Shown here piece by piece: positions 6,345 to 14,959 of a stretch of 64,000 nucleotides of DNA. The stretch is taken from positions 5,704,001 to 5,768,000 of the forward strand of contig NZ_CP107954.1 of NCBI RefSeq assembly GCF_036067295.1, written 5' to 3'. The stretch is from Kribbella sp. NBC_00382. GTDB lineage: Bacteria > Actinomycetota > Actinomycetes > Propionibacteriales > Kribbellaceae. The position numbers were made by a program, and so were the translations under genes. A model generated the notes under the pieces. That model searched no databases. It was not told the origin of the DNA and was given only the letters and a program-made list of their open reading frames with translations. Positions within the stretch are counted from its first letter, which is position 1, and each line of letters starts with the position of its first letter.

Positions 6345-9002
6345 GTGTCAGTTGCCAGTGGCGACCCCCGTACAGGCCGTCAGCATGCTCCTGACGACCT
6401 GCTTCGACTCGCGGTGGCCCGGCCTGCCGAGGCGATGGCTGCGGCGAGCAAGCTGCTCAGCCAGTCGCTGGATCCGCGGAGCGCGTCGATCGCCCACCAG
6501 GCGAAGGGCATCGTGCTGCGCGACTCGGGGCAGGCGGTCGAGGCCATCGCGGAGCTTCGCCGGGCCGTTCGGTTGGCCGGCAGGTCCGGCGATCCGGAGC
6601 GGACCGCCGATGTCGAGGCGACCCTCGGGCTCACCTTGGGGCTGGCCGGGCGCGCGGCCGAAGGACTCGCGGCCCTGGACAAGGCCGTTGCGCTCAGCAA
6701 TGGGATTCACGGTGGACGCGTCCTCATGCGCAGGGGATATCTGTTGCGGGTGCTCGGCCGGTACGACGAAGCGCTCGCCGACCTTCGCCGGGCAGTCAAG
6801 GTACTGCGCGCAGGGGGCGACCGCATCTGGGAGGCGCGCTCGCGCACCCACCGCTTCCTCGTGTACGCCGCTCTCGGGCAAGCGACCCGTGCGGACCACG
6901 ACCTGGTGGTCGCCGAGCAGTTGCTGACCGCCGAGGGGCAGGACCTGGAGTCGGCGATGGCGATCCACAACCGGGCTGATCTGGCCTATCAGAGTGGTGA
7001 TCTGCCAGAGGCGCTCGGATTTCTCGACGAGGCGGCGGCTCGCTATGCGGCGCTGCAGACGTCCTGGCCGAGCTTCGCCATCGACCGATCGGCGGTACTG
7101 CTCGCTGCGGGGCTGGCGTCCGAAGCCCTCTCGTGTGCGGAGGAGGCGCTGGCCAACGAGACGGGCATGGGAACCGCAAGGGCTGACCTGCTCTTCGCCG
7201 CGGCCCAGGCTGCGCAAGCTGCAGGACAGCCGGCTCTGGCCGGGGAACGCGCTGCGGGAGCTGCCGAACTCTTCCGGCGACAGGGCCGGCAGAGCTGGCA
7301 GGCTCGGGCATCCTTTGTCGTGCTCCAGTCGCGGTACGCCGCTGGGCAGCGTGGTGCTCGCCTGAGCACTCAGGCCGGCCGGCTGGCGGATCGGCTTGAT
7401 GAGCTGCACTCCACTGAGGCGGCCTCCGCGCATCTGTTCGCGGGTCGGCTGGCCGCAGAGGTAGGTCGTCAGGATGAGGCGGATCGGCACCTTGCGACCG
7501 CTGCTCGCTTCCGTCACCGCGGGCCTGCGTACGGTCATGCTGCGGGTTGGCTCGCGCAGGCGTTGCGGGCGGAAGGTCGGGGCGCCACCGCTGCGACGCT
7601 GATCGCTTGTCGACGGGGGTTGCAGGCTGCTGGGGATCATCAACGTTCGCTGGCTGCGCCTGAGTTGCGCGCGCATGCGGCGGCGTACGGGACCGAGCTC
7701 GCGGCCCTCGCCCAGCGTCACGCCGTACGACGAGGCGACGCCCGCATGTTGTTGCGTTGGAGCGAACTGTGGCGGGCAGGTGCATTGGCCGTACCACCGG
7801 TGCACGGACCCGATGATCGTGAACTCGCCGAGGAGCTCGCCGCCCTCCGCAACGTCACCTCCCGACTCAACGAGTCCGAGCCAGGCCCCGCCACCGACCG
7901 CCTCCTCACCGACCGCACCCGCCTCGAATCCGCCATCCGCTCCAGAACCCGCCGCCTCGCCGCTCATCCGCCTACTACCCCAGCAGAAGCGGGGGAGGCG
8001 GGTGATCTCGAGGAGTTGCTGGGTGGCCTGGGGGAGTACCGGCTGGTTGAGCTGACTGAGGTTGATGGTGAACTGTTCGCGATCACCGTGATCGGTCGGC
8101 GGGTCCGGATGCATCGGGTCGGGCCGGTGGCCGGGGCTGTGCGGGAGATCGAGTTGGCCAGGTTCATGCTGCGCCGGCTGGCTCGGGGCCGACCGCCGGC
8201 CCGGGCGCTGGAAGCCCTTGAAGCAGCGGGCCAGCGCCTTCAGCAAGTGCTCCTCGGCCCAGCCGCCGCCGACCTGCACAGAGCGGACCCAGGGGGAGCC
8301 GACCTGGGCGGCGCTCCCGTCATCGTCGTTCCCCCCGCTCGACTGCAGTCCGCGCCCTGGGCGATGTTGCCGGCGTTGGGGGCGGTTCCGCTGACAGTGG
8401 CGCCCTCCGCGGCGTTGTGGCTGAAGGCCGGCCGCACGCAGGCCCCGTCGCGTCGCCGCGTGGCGCTGGTCGTCGGTCCTGGTCTGGACGGCAGCGGCAG
8501 CGAACTCGAACTGATCAACAAGGGCTACCCGGATGCGGTCACGCTGCTCGACGAGAGCGCGACCGCCGAGGCCGCGCTGACCGCGCTCGACGGTGCCTGG
8601 ACCGCGCACATCGCCGCCCACGGCATCTTCCGCACCGACAACCCGCTCTTCTCCAACTTCACCCTGCACGACGGCCCACTGACCATCTACGATCTTGGCC
8701 GCCTGCGCCGGGCCCCACAAAGACTCATCCTGTCCAGCTGCGAGTCCGGCGTCGCAGCCGCCGTCGGCGCCGACGAGCTCCTCGGCGTCGTCTCCGCACT
8801 GGTCCCGCTCGGTACGGCCAGCCTGCTCGCCAGCGTCGTACCGGTGAACGACGCCGCCACCGCCGGCCTGATGGTCGACTTCCACGAACACCTGCGGGGC
8901 GGAGCATCCTTCGGTACTGCGTTGCACGCGGTCCGGGCGAGCATCGCCGACGATCCGGTCATGCTCGCCACCGCGTTGTCCTTCGTCGCGCTCGGGTGCT
9001 GA
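6345..9002 (+). CDS. TPR-CHAT domain protein (caspase-like protease)
   Basis: A protein of 885 residues. Roughly residues 20-450 are alanine-rich helical TPR-like repeats (for example EAIAELRRAVRLAG, EGLAALDKAVALS, EALADLRRAVKVL). A linker with a helical segment follows, then a CHAT domain over the last 300 residues. The expected catalytic dyad is visible: His near 759 in HIAAHGIF and Cys near 799 in LILSSCESG. CHAT proteins are clan CD proteases related to separase and caspases and often act in regulated proteolysis or cell-death responses. It is divergent from a subtilase and convergent (6 bp apart) with a sigma-factor operon. Confidence 0.92.
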   Translation: MSVASGDPRTGRQHAPDDLLRLAVARPAEAMAAASKLLSQSLDPRSASIAHQAKGIVLRDSGQAVEAIAELRRAVRLAGRSGDPERTADVEATLGLTLGLAGRAAEGLAALDKAVALSNGIHGGRVLMRRGYLLRVLGRYDEALADLRRAVKVLRAGGDRIWEARSRTHRFLVYAALGQATRADHDLVVAEQLLTAEGQDLESAMAIHNRADLAYQSGDLPEALGFLDEAAARYAALQTSWPSFAIDRSAVLLAAGLASEALSCAEEALANETGMGTARADLLFAAAQAAQAAGQPALAGERAAGAAELFRRQGRQSWQARASFVVLQSRYAAGQRGARLSTQAGRLADRLDELHSTEAASAHLFAGRLAAEVGRQDEADRHLATAARFRHRGPAYGHAAGWLAQALRAEGRGATAATLIACRRGLQAAGDHQRSLAAPELRAHAAAYGTELAALAQRHAVRRGDARMLLRWSELWRAGALAVPPVHGPDDRELAEELAALRNVTSRLNESEPGPATDRLLTDRTRLESAIRSRTRRLAAHPPTTPAEAGEAGDLEELLGGLGEYRLVELTEVDGELFAITVIGRRVRMHRVGPVAGAVREIELARFMLRRLARGRPPARALEALEAAGQRLQQVLLGPAAADLHRADPGGADLGGAPVIVVPPARLQSAPWAMLPALGAVPLTVAPSAALWLKAGRTQAPSRRRVALVVGPGLDGSGSELELINKGYPDAVTLLDESATAEAALTALDGAWTAHIAAHGIFRTDNPLFSNFTLHDGPLTIYDLGRLRRAPQRLILSSCESGVAAAVGADELLGVVSALVPLGTASLLASVVPVNDAATAGLMVDFHEHLRGGASFGTALHAVRASIADDPVMLATALSFVALGC

Positions 9003-9007
9003 TCCCG

Positions 9008-9487
9008 TCAAAGCATCACCCAGGCGGTACTGACCGAAGCACCCGTTGCCGACCGGCAGCGCACCCTGATCGGCCCACCGGACAGGCCGTCGACCATGAA
9101 GCGTCCGAGCTCGTCGGTGGGCAGCGCGACCCGGTGACTGTCGCCGTACTCGAGTAGGCAGTCCACTGGTGCGGTACCGATCACCTGGCCGATCAACGTG
9201 AGGTCGTCGCCATCCCGCACGACCTCGAGCTCGACCTGAAGGTCGCCGCTGTCGAAGGAGAGCAGGCGATCCTCGTCGGCATCGACCGCACCTTGCCGTA
9301 CCAGCTCGAACTCCAGCTCCGGCTCGGTGGCCGCGGAGTCGGCAACCAGTTCGGCCAGCTCGCTGTCCAGGTCGCGAGTGCTGAGCGCTGCCCGGGCAGC
9401 GGCTGTGACGTGCTCCGGTACGGCGTCCAGCTCACCGGCCAGCCGGCTGAGCTGGGCCATCAGTTCGTCGTCATCGAATGTGTTCAT
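9008..9487 (-). CDS. Conserved 159-residue companion of an ECF sigma factor
   Basis: The start codon overlaps the sigma-factor stop in an ATGA arrangement, so the two are translated together. Residues 1-40 form an acidic amphipathic helix (DDELMAQLSRLAGELDAVP). The last 75 residues look like a beta-sandwich (DLQVELEVVRDGDDLTLIGQV ending STAWVML). There is no zinc-finger HxxxCxxC motif, membrane helix or Cys pair as in usual anti-sigma factors. From position it could regulate the sigma factor, or be a target of the neighbouring proteases; both are inference. Family not recognised. Confidence 0.8.
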   Translation of the reverse strand: MNTFDDDELMAQLSRLAGELDAVPEHVTAAARAALSTRDLDSELAELVADSAATEPELEFELVRQGAVDADEDRLLSFDSGDLQVELEVVRDGDDLTLIGQVIGTAPVDCLLEYGDSHRVALPTDELGRFMVDGLSGGPIRVRCRSATGASVSTAWVML

Positions 9488-10032
9488 GGCAAGGCCAATC
9501 GGCGAAGGTCAGCGATACAACGCTGGCGGGACGGGCCGATACTTCCGACCGGCATGTCGAGGGCGACCGCGACTTCGGCGTACGGCGGAGGTGGATCCGC
9601 CATCAAGACGCGCAGCAGAGCCTGGCAACGCGGCTTCAGTGCACGGAACGCTCGCCACAGAGCGGAGTCCTGCTCGGTCTTCAGCAACCCGGCGTCGAGT
9701 GGAGCGGCGTCGTCGTCCGGCAGGCTGTCCCAGTCGGTCTCGGTCGGCGTCGGCACCCGGCGTCGGAGGATCGCGAGGCACTCCCGGCGTACGGTCGTCG
9801 CCAGCCAGCTGCCCAGGTGTTCCGGATCGCGCACGGTGTCCAGCCGTTCGACCAACCGGAGCCAGGTCGTCTGGACGGCGTCGGCGGCATCGTCGTTGCC
9901 GAGTCGCATACTGCGGGCCACCGACCACAAAAGGTTGGTGTACCGCGCCGTCAGGGCGTTCCAGGCCGCTTGGTCAGTCGCCTGCGCTCGCTTGACGAGC
10001 TCGGCAGTGCTGACATCTCGCAGCAGATCCAT
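9484..10032 (-). CDS. ECF-type RNA polymerase sigma factor
   Basis: A protein of 182 residues. Region 2 is at about 15-80 (WNALTARYTNLLWSVARSM, DAADAVQTTWLRLVERL, LGSWLATTVRRECLAIL) and region 4 at about 125-178 (LWRAFRALKPRCQALLRVLM, YAEVAVALDMPVGSIGPSRQRCIADLRRL). No extra C-terminal domain is present. The downstream 159-residue gene overlaps it by 4 bp. The operon converges on the TPR-CHAT gene with almost no gap, so read-through from either side would give antisense RNA. It is likely the transcriptional arm of the protease locus; target promoters are unknown. Confidence 0.93.
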   Translation of the reverse strand: MDLLRDVSTAELVKRAQATDQAAWNALTARYTNLLWSVARSMRLGNDDAADAVQTTWLRLVERLDTVRDPEHLGSWLATTVRRECLAILRRRVPTPTETDWDSLPDDDAAPLDAGLLKTEQDSALWRAFRALKPRCQALLRVLMADPPPPYAEVAVALDMPVGSIGPSRQRCIADLRRLALP

Positions 10033-10275
10033 TGCTAAGACTCCGGTTCTGTCGGCGGCCCCGCCAACCGCTCAGTCATTGTCGCGGTTGGGACGGGCTC
10101 CGTCCACGGTCTTCCTCTGTTGCCTCACAGGAGGCGACCGGCGACCCACAGATACCAAACCTGCCGAAAATATCCGGGAATCGGACGTATCAAGCGCGTA
10201 TTCCGCCCCTCTAGTTCTACAAGCCGGTGATCACAAACGCGACCGGTAGTGCCTGGAGGGGGAAGGCGCGACTCT
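10033..10275. other. Upstream region of the sigma operon
   Basis: This is non-coding. CCAACCGC at 10064-10071 and GCGGTTGG at 10084-10091 form an exact 8-bp inverted repeat just upstream of the sigma start, either an operator or a leader hairpin. I see no convincing -35/-10 pair. Confidence 0.4.
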
Positions 10276-10333
10276 GCGGTGGCATCAGGGGGCCACCGCA
10301 ACCCTGCGGTGGCGTTGGAGGGTGCGCCACCGC
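10276..10333. terminator. Tandem near-identical hairpins after the acyl-CoA synthetase gene
   Basis: GCGGTGGC at 10276-10283 pairs with 10292-10299, and GCGGTGGCG at 10306-10314 pairs with 10325-10333. The two stems share almost the same sequence, so arms can also pair across hairpins. They lie 25-80 bp beyond the synthetase stop on the minus strand and most likely end its transcript. Confidence 0.65.
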
Positions 10334-10357
10334 GGGGCACGGGTCGTTCAGCAGGAA

Positions 10358-12151
10358 CTACTTCTGGTAGAGCGCCTCGACGTCGGCCTCGTGCTTCTTC
10401 ATCACGATGTGGCGGCGGAGCGAGAGCTTCAGCGAGAGTTCGCCGTTCTCCTGGGTCCAGTCCTCTTCCAGGATGCTGAACTTCTTGATGCCTTCGGCCT
10501 TCGAGACGGCGGTGTTGGCGTCGTCGATCGCGGTCTGGATCTCGGCGATCAGGTCCTTGTCGTCCACCAGGACCGACATGTCGTTCGGCTTGCCGTGCTT
10601 CTCGGCCCAGGCCGGGATGGTCTCCGGGTCGATCGTGACGAGGGCGGCGATGAAGGGTTTGCCGTCGCCGACGACCATGCACTGGCTGACCAGTGGGTGC
10701 AGGCGGATCCGGTCCTCCAGCACCGCGGGGGCGACGTTCTTGCCGCCCGCGGTCACCAGGATCTCCTTCTTGCGCCCGGTGATCTTGATGAACCCGTCGG
10801 CGTCGAACTCGCCCAGGTCGCCGGTGTGGAACCACCCGTCCGAGTCGATCGCGGCAGCCGTCGCCTCGTCGTTCTTCCAGTACCCGAGCATGACCTGCCC
10901 GCCCTTGAAGCAGAGCTCACCATCGGCGGCCACCCCAACGGTCACCCCAGGCAGCGGCTTACCGACGGTCCCGACCCGGATGTCGTCCGGCAGGTTCACG
11001 GCCAGCGCAGCAGTCGTCTCAGTCAGCCCATAACCCTCAAGCACCGGTACGCCGATGCCGCGGAAGAAATGCCCGAGCCGGTTACCCAGCGGCGCCCCAC
11101 CCGAGACCGCATACTCCACGCGCCCACCGAGCACCGCGCGCAGCTTGCCGTAGACGAGCTTGTCGTAGAGCGCGTGCTTGGCCTTCAGCCCGAAGCCCGC
11201 GCCACCCTTGTCCTGCGCCTCCGAATACGCGATCGCCGTCTCGGCAGCGGCGTCGAAGATCTTGCCCCGGCCGGCCGAGTGCGCGGTCTGCGAAGCAGTG
11301 TTGAACACCTTCTCGAACACCCGCGGCACGCTGAGGATGAAGGTCGGCTTGAACTCGCCGAGGTCCGGCACCAGGTTCTTCACGTCGGCGGTGTGCGCGA
11401 CCTTGACCCGCATCAGCACGCAGCCGACCTGGATGATCCGGGCGAACACGTGCGCCAGCGGCAGGAACAGCAGCGTGGATGCGCCCTCCAGCTTGAACAG
11501 GTCGGGCAGCACCTTCGTGGCGGTGCCCAGCTCGTCCATGAAGTTGGAGTGGCTGATCTTGCAGCCCTTCGGCCGCCCGGTCGTACCGGACGTGTAGATC
11601 AGCGTCGCGAGATCGCCGGGCACGACCGCCGTACGCCGCTTGTCCAGCTCGGCGTCCGTGATCTCCTGCCCGAGGACCGTGAGCTGGTCGACCGCGCCCG
11701 ACTCGATCTGCCAGACCTCCTGCAGCGACGGCGCCTCGGTCCGGGCGGACTCGACGACGACGCCGTGCGCCGGGTTCTCGACGATCGCGACGACCGCTTC
11801 GGAGTCGGTCAGGATCCACTGGATCTGCGATGCCGACGAGGTCTCGTAGATCGGTACGGTGGCCGCGCCGATGCTCCAGATCGCGTAGTCGATCAGGGTC
11901 CACTCGTACCGCGTGGCACTCAGCAGTGCGACCCGGTCGCCGTGCTTGACCCCGGCCGCGATCAGGCCCTTCGCCACCCCACTGACGTGCTGCGCGAACT
12001 CCGCGGCGGTGATGTCCAGCCAGCCGCCACCCTTGACCCGCCTACTGAACACCGCGGTGTCAGGATGGGACGAAGCGTTCGCCCAGACGGCATCGCTCAA
12101 GCTGCCGGTGGTCGGCGGCTCGATCACAGCAGGGGTGGTGAACTCACGCAT
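10358..12151 (-). CDS. Long-chain fatty-acid--CoA ligase / AMP-dependent synthetase (FadD15-like)
   Basis: A protein of 597 residues, full length for an ANL-superfamily acyl-CoA synthetase. Visible motifs are the P-loop TLIYTSGTTGRPKGC, the GYGLTETT motif, GWFHTGDLGEFDADGF, and GRKKEILVTAGGKNVAP, which includes the C-terminal hinge. It activates fatty acids with ATP to acyl-AMP and then acyl-CoA for degradation or lipid synthesis. ATG 12151 has GAGGAG upstream. It is divergent from the SRPBCC/ArsA operon, a pairing that is common in actinobacteria. Confidence 0.93.
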   Translation of the reverse strand: MREFTTPAVIEPPTTGSLSDAVWANASSHPDTAVFSRRVKGGGWLDITAAEFAQHVSGVAKGLIAAGVKHGDRVALLSATRYEWTLIDYAIWSIGAATVPIYETSSASQIQWILTDSEAVVAIVENPAHGVVVESARTEAPSLQEVWQIESGAVDQLTVLGQEITDAELDKRRTAVVPGDLATLIYTSGTTGRPKGCKISHSNFMDELGTATKVLPDLFKLEGASTLLFLPLAHVFARIIQVGCVLMRVKVAHTADVKNLVPDLGEFKPTFILSVPRVFEKVFNTASQTAHSAGRGKIFDAAAETAIAYSEAQDKGGAGFGLKAKHALYDKLVYGKLRAVLGGRVEYAVSGGAPLGNRLGHFFRGIGVPVLEGYGLTETTAALAVNLPDDIRVGTVGKPLPGVTVGVAADGELCFKGGQVMLGYWKNDEATAAAIDSDGWFHTGDLGEFDADGFIKITGRKKEILVTAGGKNVAPAVLEDRIRLHPLVSQCMVVGDGKPFIAALVTIDPETIPAWAEKHGKPNDMSVLVDDKDLIAEIQTAIDDANTAVSKAEGIKKFSILEEDWTQENGELSLKLSLRRHIVMKKHEADVEALYQK

Positions 12152-12256
12152 TCGCGTCTCCTCAGACGGTTACGAATGGACAACTCAATCGCACGCTACC
12201 GTCAACCTACCCACAAGTAGTCAGATCTGTGACTCACTGGACACCAGGAATCAGGC

Positions 12257-13156
12257 ATGCCGGCGCTAGACATAAGTTGCGACGATCTCCTCGTCGCCGA
12301 ACCAGCCTACGTTGCCCAGCGACTCGGCGCGGACACCCTGTGGAAACAGTGGTGGCCGGACCTGAGCCTGATTCCGTCGGAGCGTCGCGGCCTGGAAGGT
12401 GTGCGCTGGGCGGTGACCGGCGAGGGCATCGGTACGGCGGAATGGTGGCTCGAACCGGTCCGAGACGGAGTGATCGTCCACTGGTACCTCCGGATCGACC
12501 CGGTCAAGGCGGTCGGTGAACGCCGGCTGGCGAAACTGCGGGAGCGGTACGTCGCGCAGTACCGGACCAACATCTGGCGGCTGAAGGACGAACTCGAGCA
12601 GGGCCGCGCCGCGGGTGAGGGCAGGACGCAGTCCGAAGCCGCGATAGTCTCATCGCTGGACCCCGAGGGCGTGGCCTCCGGTCAGTCCTGGCAGAACCCG
12701 TCCCGGCAGCGAAGAGGTGAATCGATGGCAGAGCAGACCACCTCGACCATCGTCGTGAACGCGACCCCGAAGGCGATCATGGCGGTGATCGCGGACTTCG
12801 AGGCGTATCCGGAGTGGGCGGACTCGATGCGCGAGACGCAGGTGCTGTCCACGGACGAGGCCGGCCGGCCCAAGCAGGTCCGGTTCAAGGTGGATGCCGG
12901 GGCGATCTCCGACGAGTACACGCTGGACTACGTCTGGTCCCGCAACGAGGTCACCTGGACGCTCGTCCAGGCCAAGATGGTCAAGGGCATGGACGGCTCG
13001 TACGTCCTGCGCGACCTGGGCGACCAGGGCACCGAGGTGACGTACCGGCTCGCCGTCGACGTGGCGATCCCGATGATCGGCCTGCTCAAGCGCAAGGCCG
13101 AAAAGGTCATCATCGACACCGCCCTGAAGGGCCTCAAGAAGCGCGTCGAGTCCTGA
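12257..13156 (+). CDS. Tandem SRPBCC (polyketide cyclase/START-like) protein, two domains in one frame
   Basis: The open frame of 299 residues holds two SRPBCC-type domains. The first is at about 1-130 (WKQWWPDLSLIPSE, YLRIDP, KDELEQGRA). The second is at about 157-299 (TTSTIVVNATPKAIMAVIADFEAYPEWADSMRE). An ATG at 12725 starts the second domain and has AGAGGTG at good spacing, so a separate shorter protein is probably also, or instead, made there. No stop codon separates the two parts. The fold binds hydrophobic ligands. The stop is 4 bp before the ArsA-like gene, forming an operon. Confidence 0.8.
   Translation: MPALDISCDDLLVAEPAYVAQRLGADTLWKQWWPDLSLIPSERRGLEGVRWAVTGEGIGTAEWWLEPVRDGVIVHWYLRIDPVKAVGERRLAKLRERYVAQYRTNIWRLKDELEQGRAAGEGRTQSEAAIVSSLDPEGVASGQSWQNPSRQRRGESMAEQTTSTIVVNATPKAIMAVIADFEAYPEWADSMRETQVLSTDEAGRPKQVRFKVDAGAISDEYTLDYVWSRNEVTWTLVQAKMVKGMDGSYVLRDLGDQGTEVTYRLAVDVAIPMIGLLKRKAEKVIIDTALKGLKKRVES
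12714..12725 (+). promoter_or_regulatory. Internal ribosome binding site for the second SRPBCC domain
   Basis: AGAGGTG lies about 6 nt ahead of ATG 12725, in frame inside the longer gene. The sequence just before it (GQSWQNPSRQRRGES) looks like linker or former intergenic DNA, supporting independent initiation. Confidence 0.55.
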
Positions 13157-13160
13157 TCCA

Positions 13161-14477
13161 GTGACTCGGATTCTGCTTTACACGGGTAAAGGCGGCGTGG
13201 GGAAGACCACCTCTGCTGCCGGTACTGCGACGCTCGCCGCGTTGCGGGGGCTGCGCACGCTGGTGCTGTCGACGGATGCCGCGCACTCGTTGTCGGATGC
13301 ATTCGACAGCGAGGTCGGTGGCGAGCCGACCGAGATCGACAACCTGCTGTTCGTCCAGCAGATCGACGCGCAACGCAGGTTCGAGCGCTCCTGGGGTGAC
13401 ATCCAGGCGTACCTGCGCTCGGTGCTGAACGTGATCGGCGTCGACCCGATCGAGGCCGAGGAGCTGACCGTGCTGCCGGGCGCCGAGGAGGTGCTCGCGC
13501 TGCTCGAGGTGCGTGACCACGTCCGGTCCGGCCGCTGGGACGTGATCGTCGTCGACTGCGCGCCGACCGCCGAGACGCTGCGGCTGCTCGCGTTGCCCGA
13601 TGCCCTGACCTGGTACTTGGGTCGCATCTTCAACGCCGAGCGCAAGGTCGTCCGCGCCTTCCGGCCGTGGCTCAGCAAGGCTTCGGGGCTGCCGATGCCC
13701 GACGACACTGTCTTTGACGCACTGCGCCGCCTGCAGGGCGACCTGGCCGACATCCGCACCTTGCTGACCGGCCCCGATGCCTCAGTACGCCTGGTACTGA
13801 CCCCTGAAGCCGTCGTCGTCGCCGAGGCCAGGCGCTCGCTGACAACCCTGTCCCTGTTCGGGTATCGCGTCGACGGCGTCATCGCGAACCGGGTCTTCCC
13901 GACGGCCGGCGCCGACAACTGGCGACGGCAATGGGTCGCGGCGCAGCGGGGGATTCTCGACGATGTCGCCGATTCGTTTCGCCCGCTGCCGATCTGGGAG
14001 TCGCCGTACCGTGCCTGCGAGCCGGTCGGGGTCGAGGAGCTCGCGGCGTTCGCGGTCGAGATGTACGGCAAGGACGACCCGTTCACCCGGGCGACCGACG
14101 AGACCTCGTTGTGGGTGGACCGGCATATCGACACCGACGGCCGCACGTACACGCTGACCATGCCGCTGCCGCTCGCGTCGGCAAGCGACCTGGAGCTGGC
14201 GCGGCATGGCGACGAGCTGATCATCACGGTCGGTTCGTACCGGCGGGTGATTCCGTTGCCGGCTGCGCTCGCGCGCGGAGTTGTCGCGGGCGCAAGGCTG
14301 GATGACGGGCGGCTGCAAGTGCGCTTCGCTCCGCGTGAGCCGCTGCCGCGGGCGATGGACCTGCCGCCTGCGAACGGTTCGCTGGACTCGGTCGAGGGGC
14401 TGGCGCAGGAGATCCGTGAGCAGATGAGCCAGCAGTTCGACAACGAGCCGACGGCGATCTCGGAGGGCACCAGATGA
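13161..14477 (+). CDS. ArsA-family P-loop ATPase (GET3/ArsA-like)
   Basis: A protein of 438 residues. The deviant Walker A motif GKGGVGKTT is at about residues 9-17, and the DTDAAHSL-type switch I appears as STDAAHSLSDAF. A WDVIVVDCAPTAETLRLL switch II follows near residue 130, and an ArsA HSP20-like C-terminal domain appears to follow. Bacterial members couple ATP hydrolysis to client-protein or metalloid handling; without arsB or arsD nearby, arsenic export is unlikely. GTG start, 4 bp after the SRPBCC gene, with a 4-bp overlap into the next gene. Confidence 0.92.
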   Translation: MTRILLYTGKGGVGKTTSAAGTATLAALRGLRTLVLSTDAAHSLSDAFDSEVGGEPTEIDNLLFVQQIDAQRRFERSWGDIQAYLRSVLNVIGVDPIEAEELTVLPGAEEVLALLEVRDHVRSGRWDVIVVDCAPTAETLRLLALPDALTWYLGRIFNAERKVVRAFRPWLSKASGLPMPDDTVFDALRRLQGDLADIRTLLTGPDASVRLVLTPEAVVVAEARRSLTTLSLFGYRVDGVIANRVFPTAGADNWRRQWVAAQRGILDDVADSFRPLPIWESPYRACEPVGVEELAAFAVEMYGKDDPFTRATDETSLWVDRHIDTDGRTYTLTMPLPLASASDLELARHGDELIITVGSYRRVIPLPAALARGVVAGARLDDGRLQVRFAPREPLPRAMDLPPANGSLDSVEGLAQEIREQMSQQFDNEPTAISEGTR

Positions 14478-14959
14478 CCAAGGAGCCCGTCGGCTCGGTC
14501 GCCGAAGAGGCAGCCAAGCTGTTCGCGGTACTTCAGCAGGCCGCCCGCCACGACGAGCCGCAGCCTCGCCCGACCCGCGACGCAGAACCGGCCGATGCTG
14601 AGCCCGCCGACGCTGAGCCCGAAGTTGACGCGGCGTACGAAGTACCGGATGAACCGCCGGCCGCTGAAGAGCACCAGCACGGTACGTCGCGCAGCGGGCC
14701 TGAGTGCCAGTGGTGTCCGCTGTGCCAGTTGATCTCGAAGGTGCGAACCACCAGCCCTGAGACGATCGAGCAGCTGTCGACTGCGGCGGCCGGGGTGCTC
14801 GGATCGGTACGGTCGCTGCTGGAAGCCGCCGCGGACGCTGCGCGGCAGGCCCGGGAGGACGCAGAGTCGCGGACCGCCAAGGCCAAGGAACCCGAACGGC
14901 CCGCCCGGTCCCGGGTGGACCGGATCGACGTGAGTGAGGACCCCGAACCATGGGATTGA
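14474..14959 (+). CDS. Conserved actinobacterial protein with CxxCxxC motif (DUF5304-like)
   Basis: A protein of 161 residues with an acidic, Ala/Pro/Glu-rich N-terminal half. The central PECQWCPLCQLISKVR motif has three cysteines (CxxCxxC), probably metal binding. A helical region (LLEAAADAARQAREDAE) follows, then an acidic tail. It overlaps the ArsA-like gene by 4 bp and the ROK gene by 10 bp. The same order is found in other actinomycetes to my knowledge. Function unknown; the DUF number is from memory. Confidence 0.75.
   Translation: MTKEPVGSVAEEAAKLFAVLQQAARHDEPQPRPTRDAEPADAEPADAEPEVDAAYEVPDEPPAAEEHQHGTSRSGPECQWCPLCQLISKVRTTSPETIEQLSTAAAGVLGSVRSLLEAAADAARQAREDAESRTAKAKEPERPARSRVDRIDVSEDPEPWD

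Noticed and set aside
6348..9011. 887-codon minus-strand open frame opposite the TPR-CHAT gene
   Set aside because: The plus-strand frame has clear TPR and CHAT motifs; the reverse frame is compositionally odd and has no recognisable domain.
10322..12220. 632-codon plus-strand frame opposite the acyl-CoA synthetase
   Set aside because: The opposite strand encodes an intact ANL enzyme; this frame is low-complexity Arg/Asp-rich shadow sequence.
13161..14477. Arsenite-export ATPase assignment for the ArsA-like gene
   Set aside because: There is no arsB, arsD or arsR nearby and the neighbours are SRPBCC and ROK genes, so a specific arsenic role is not supported.
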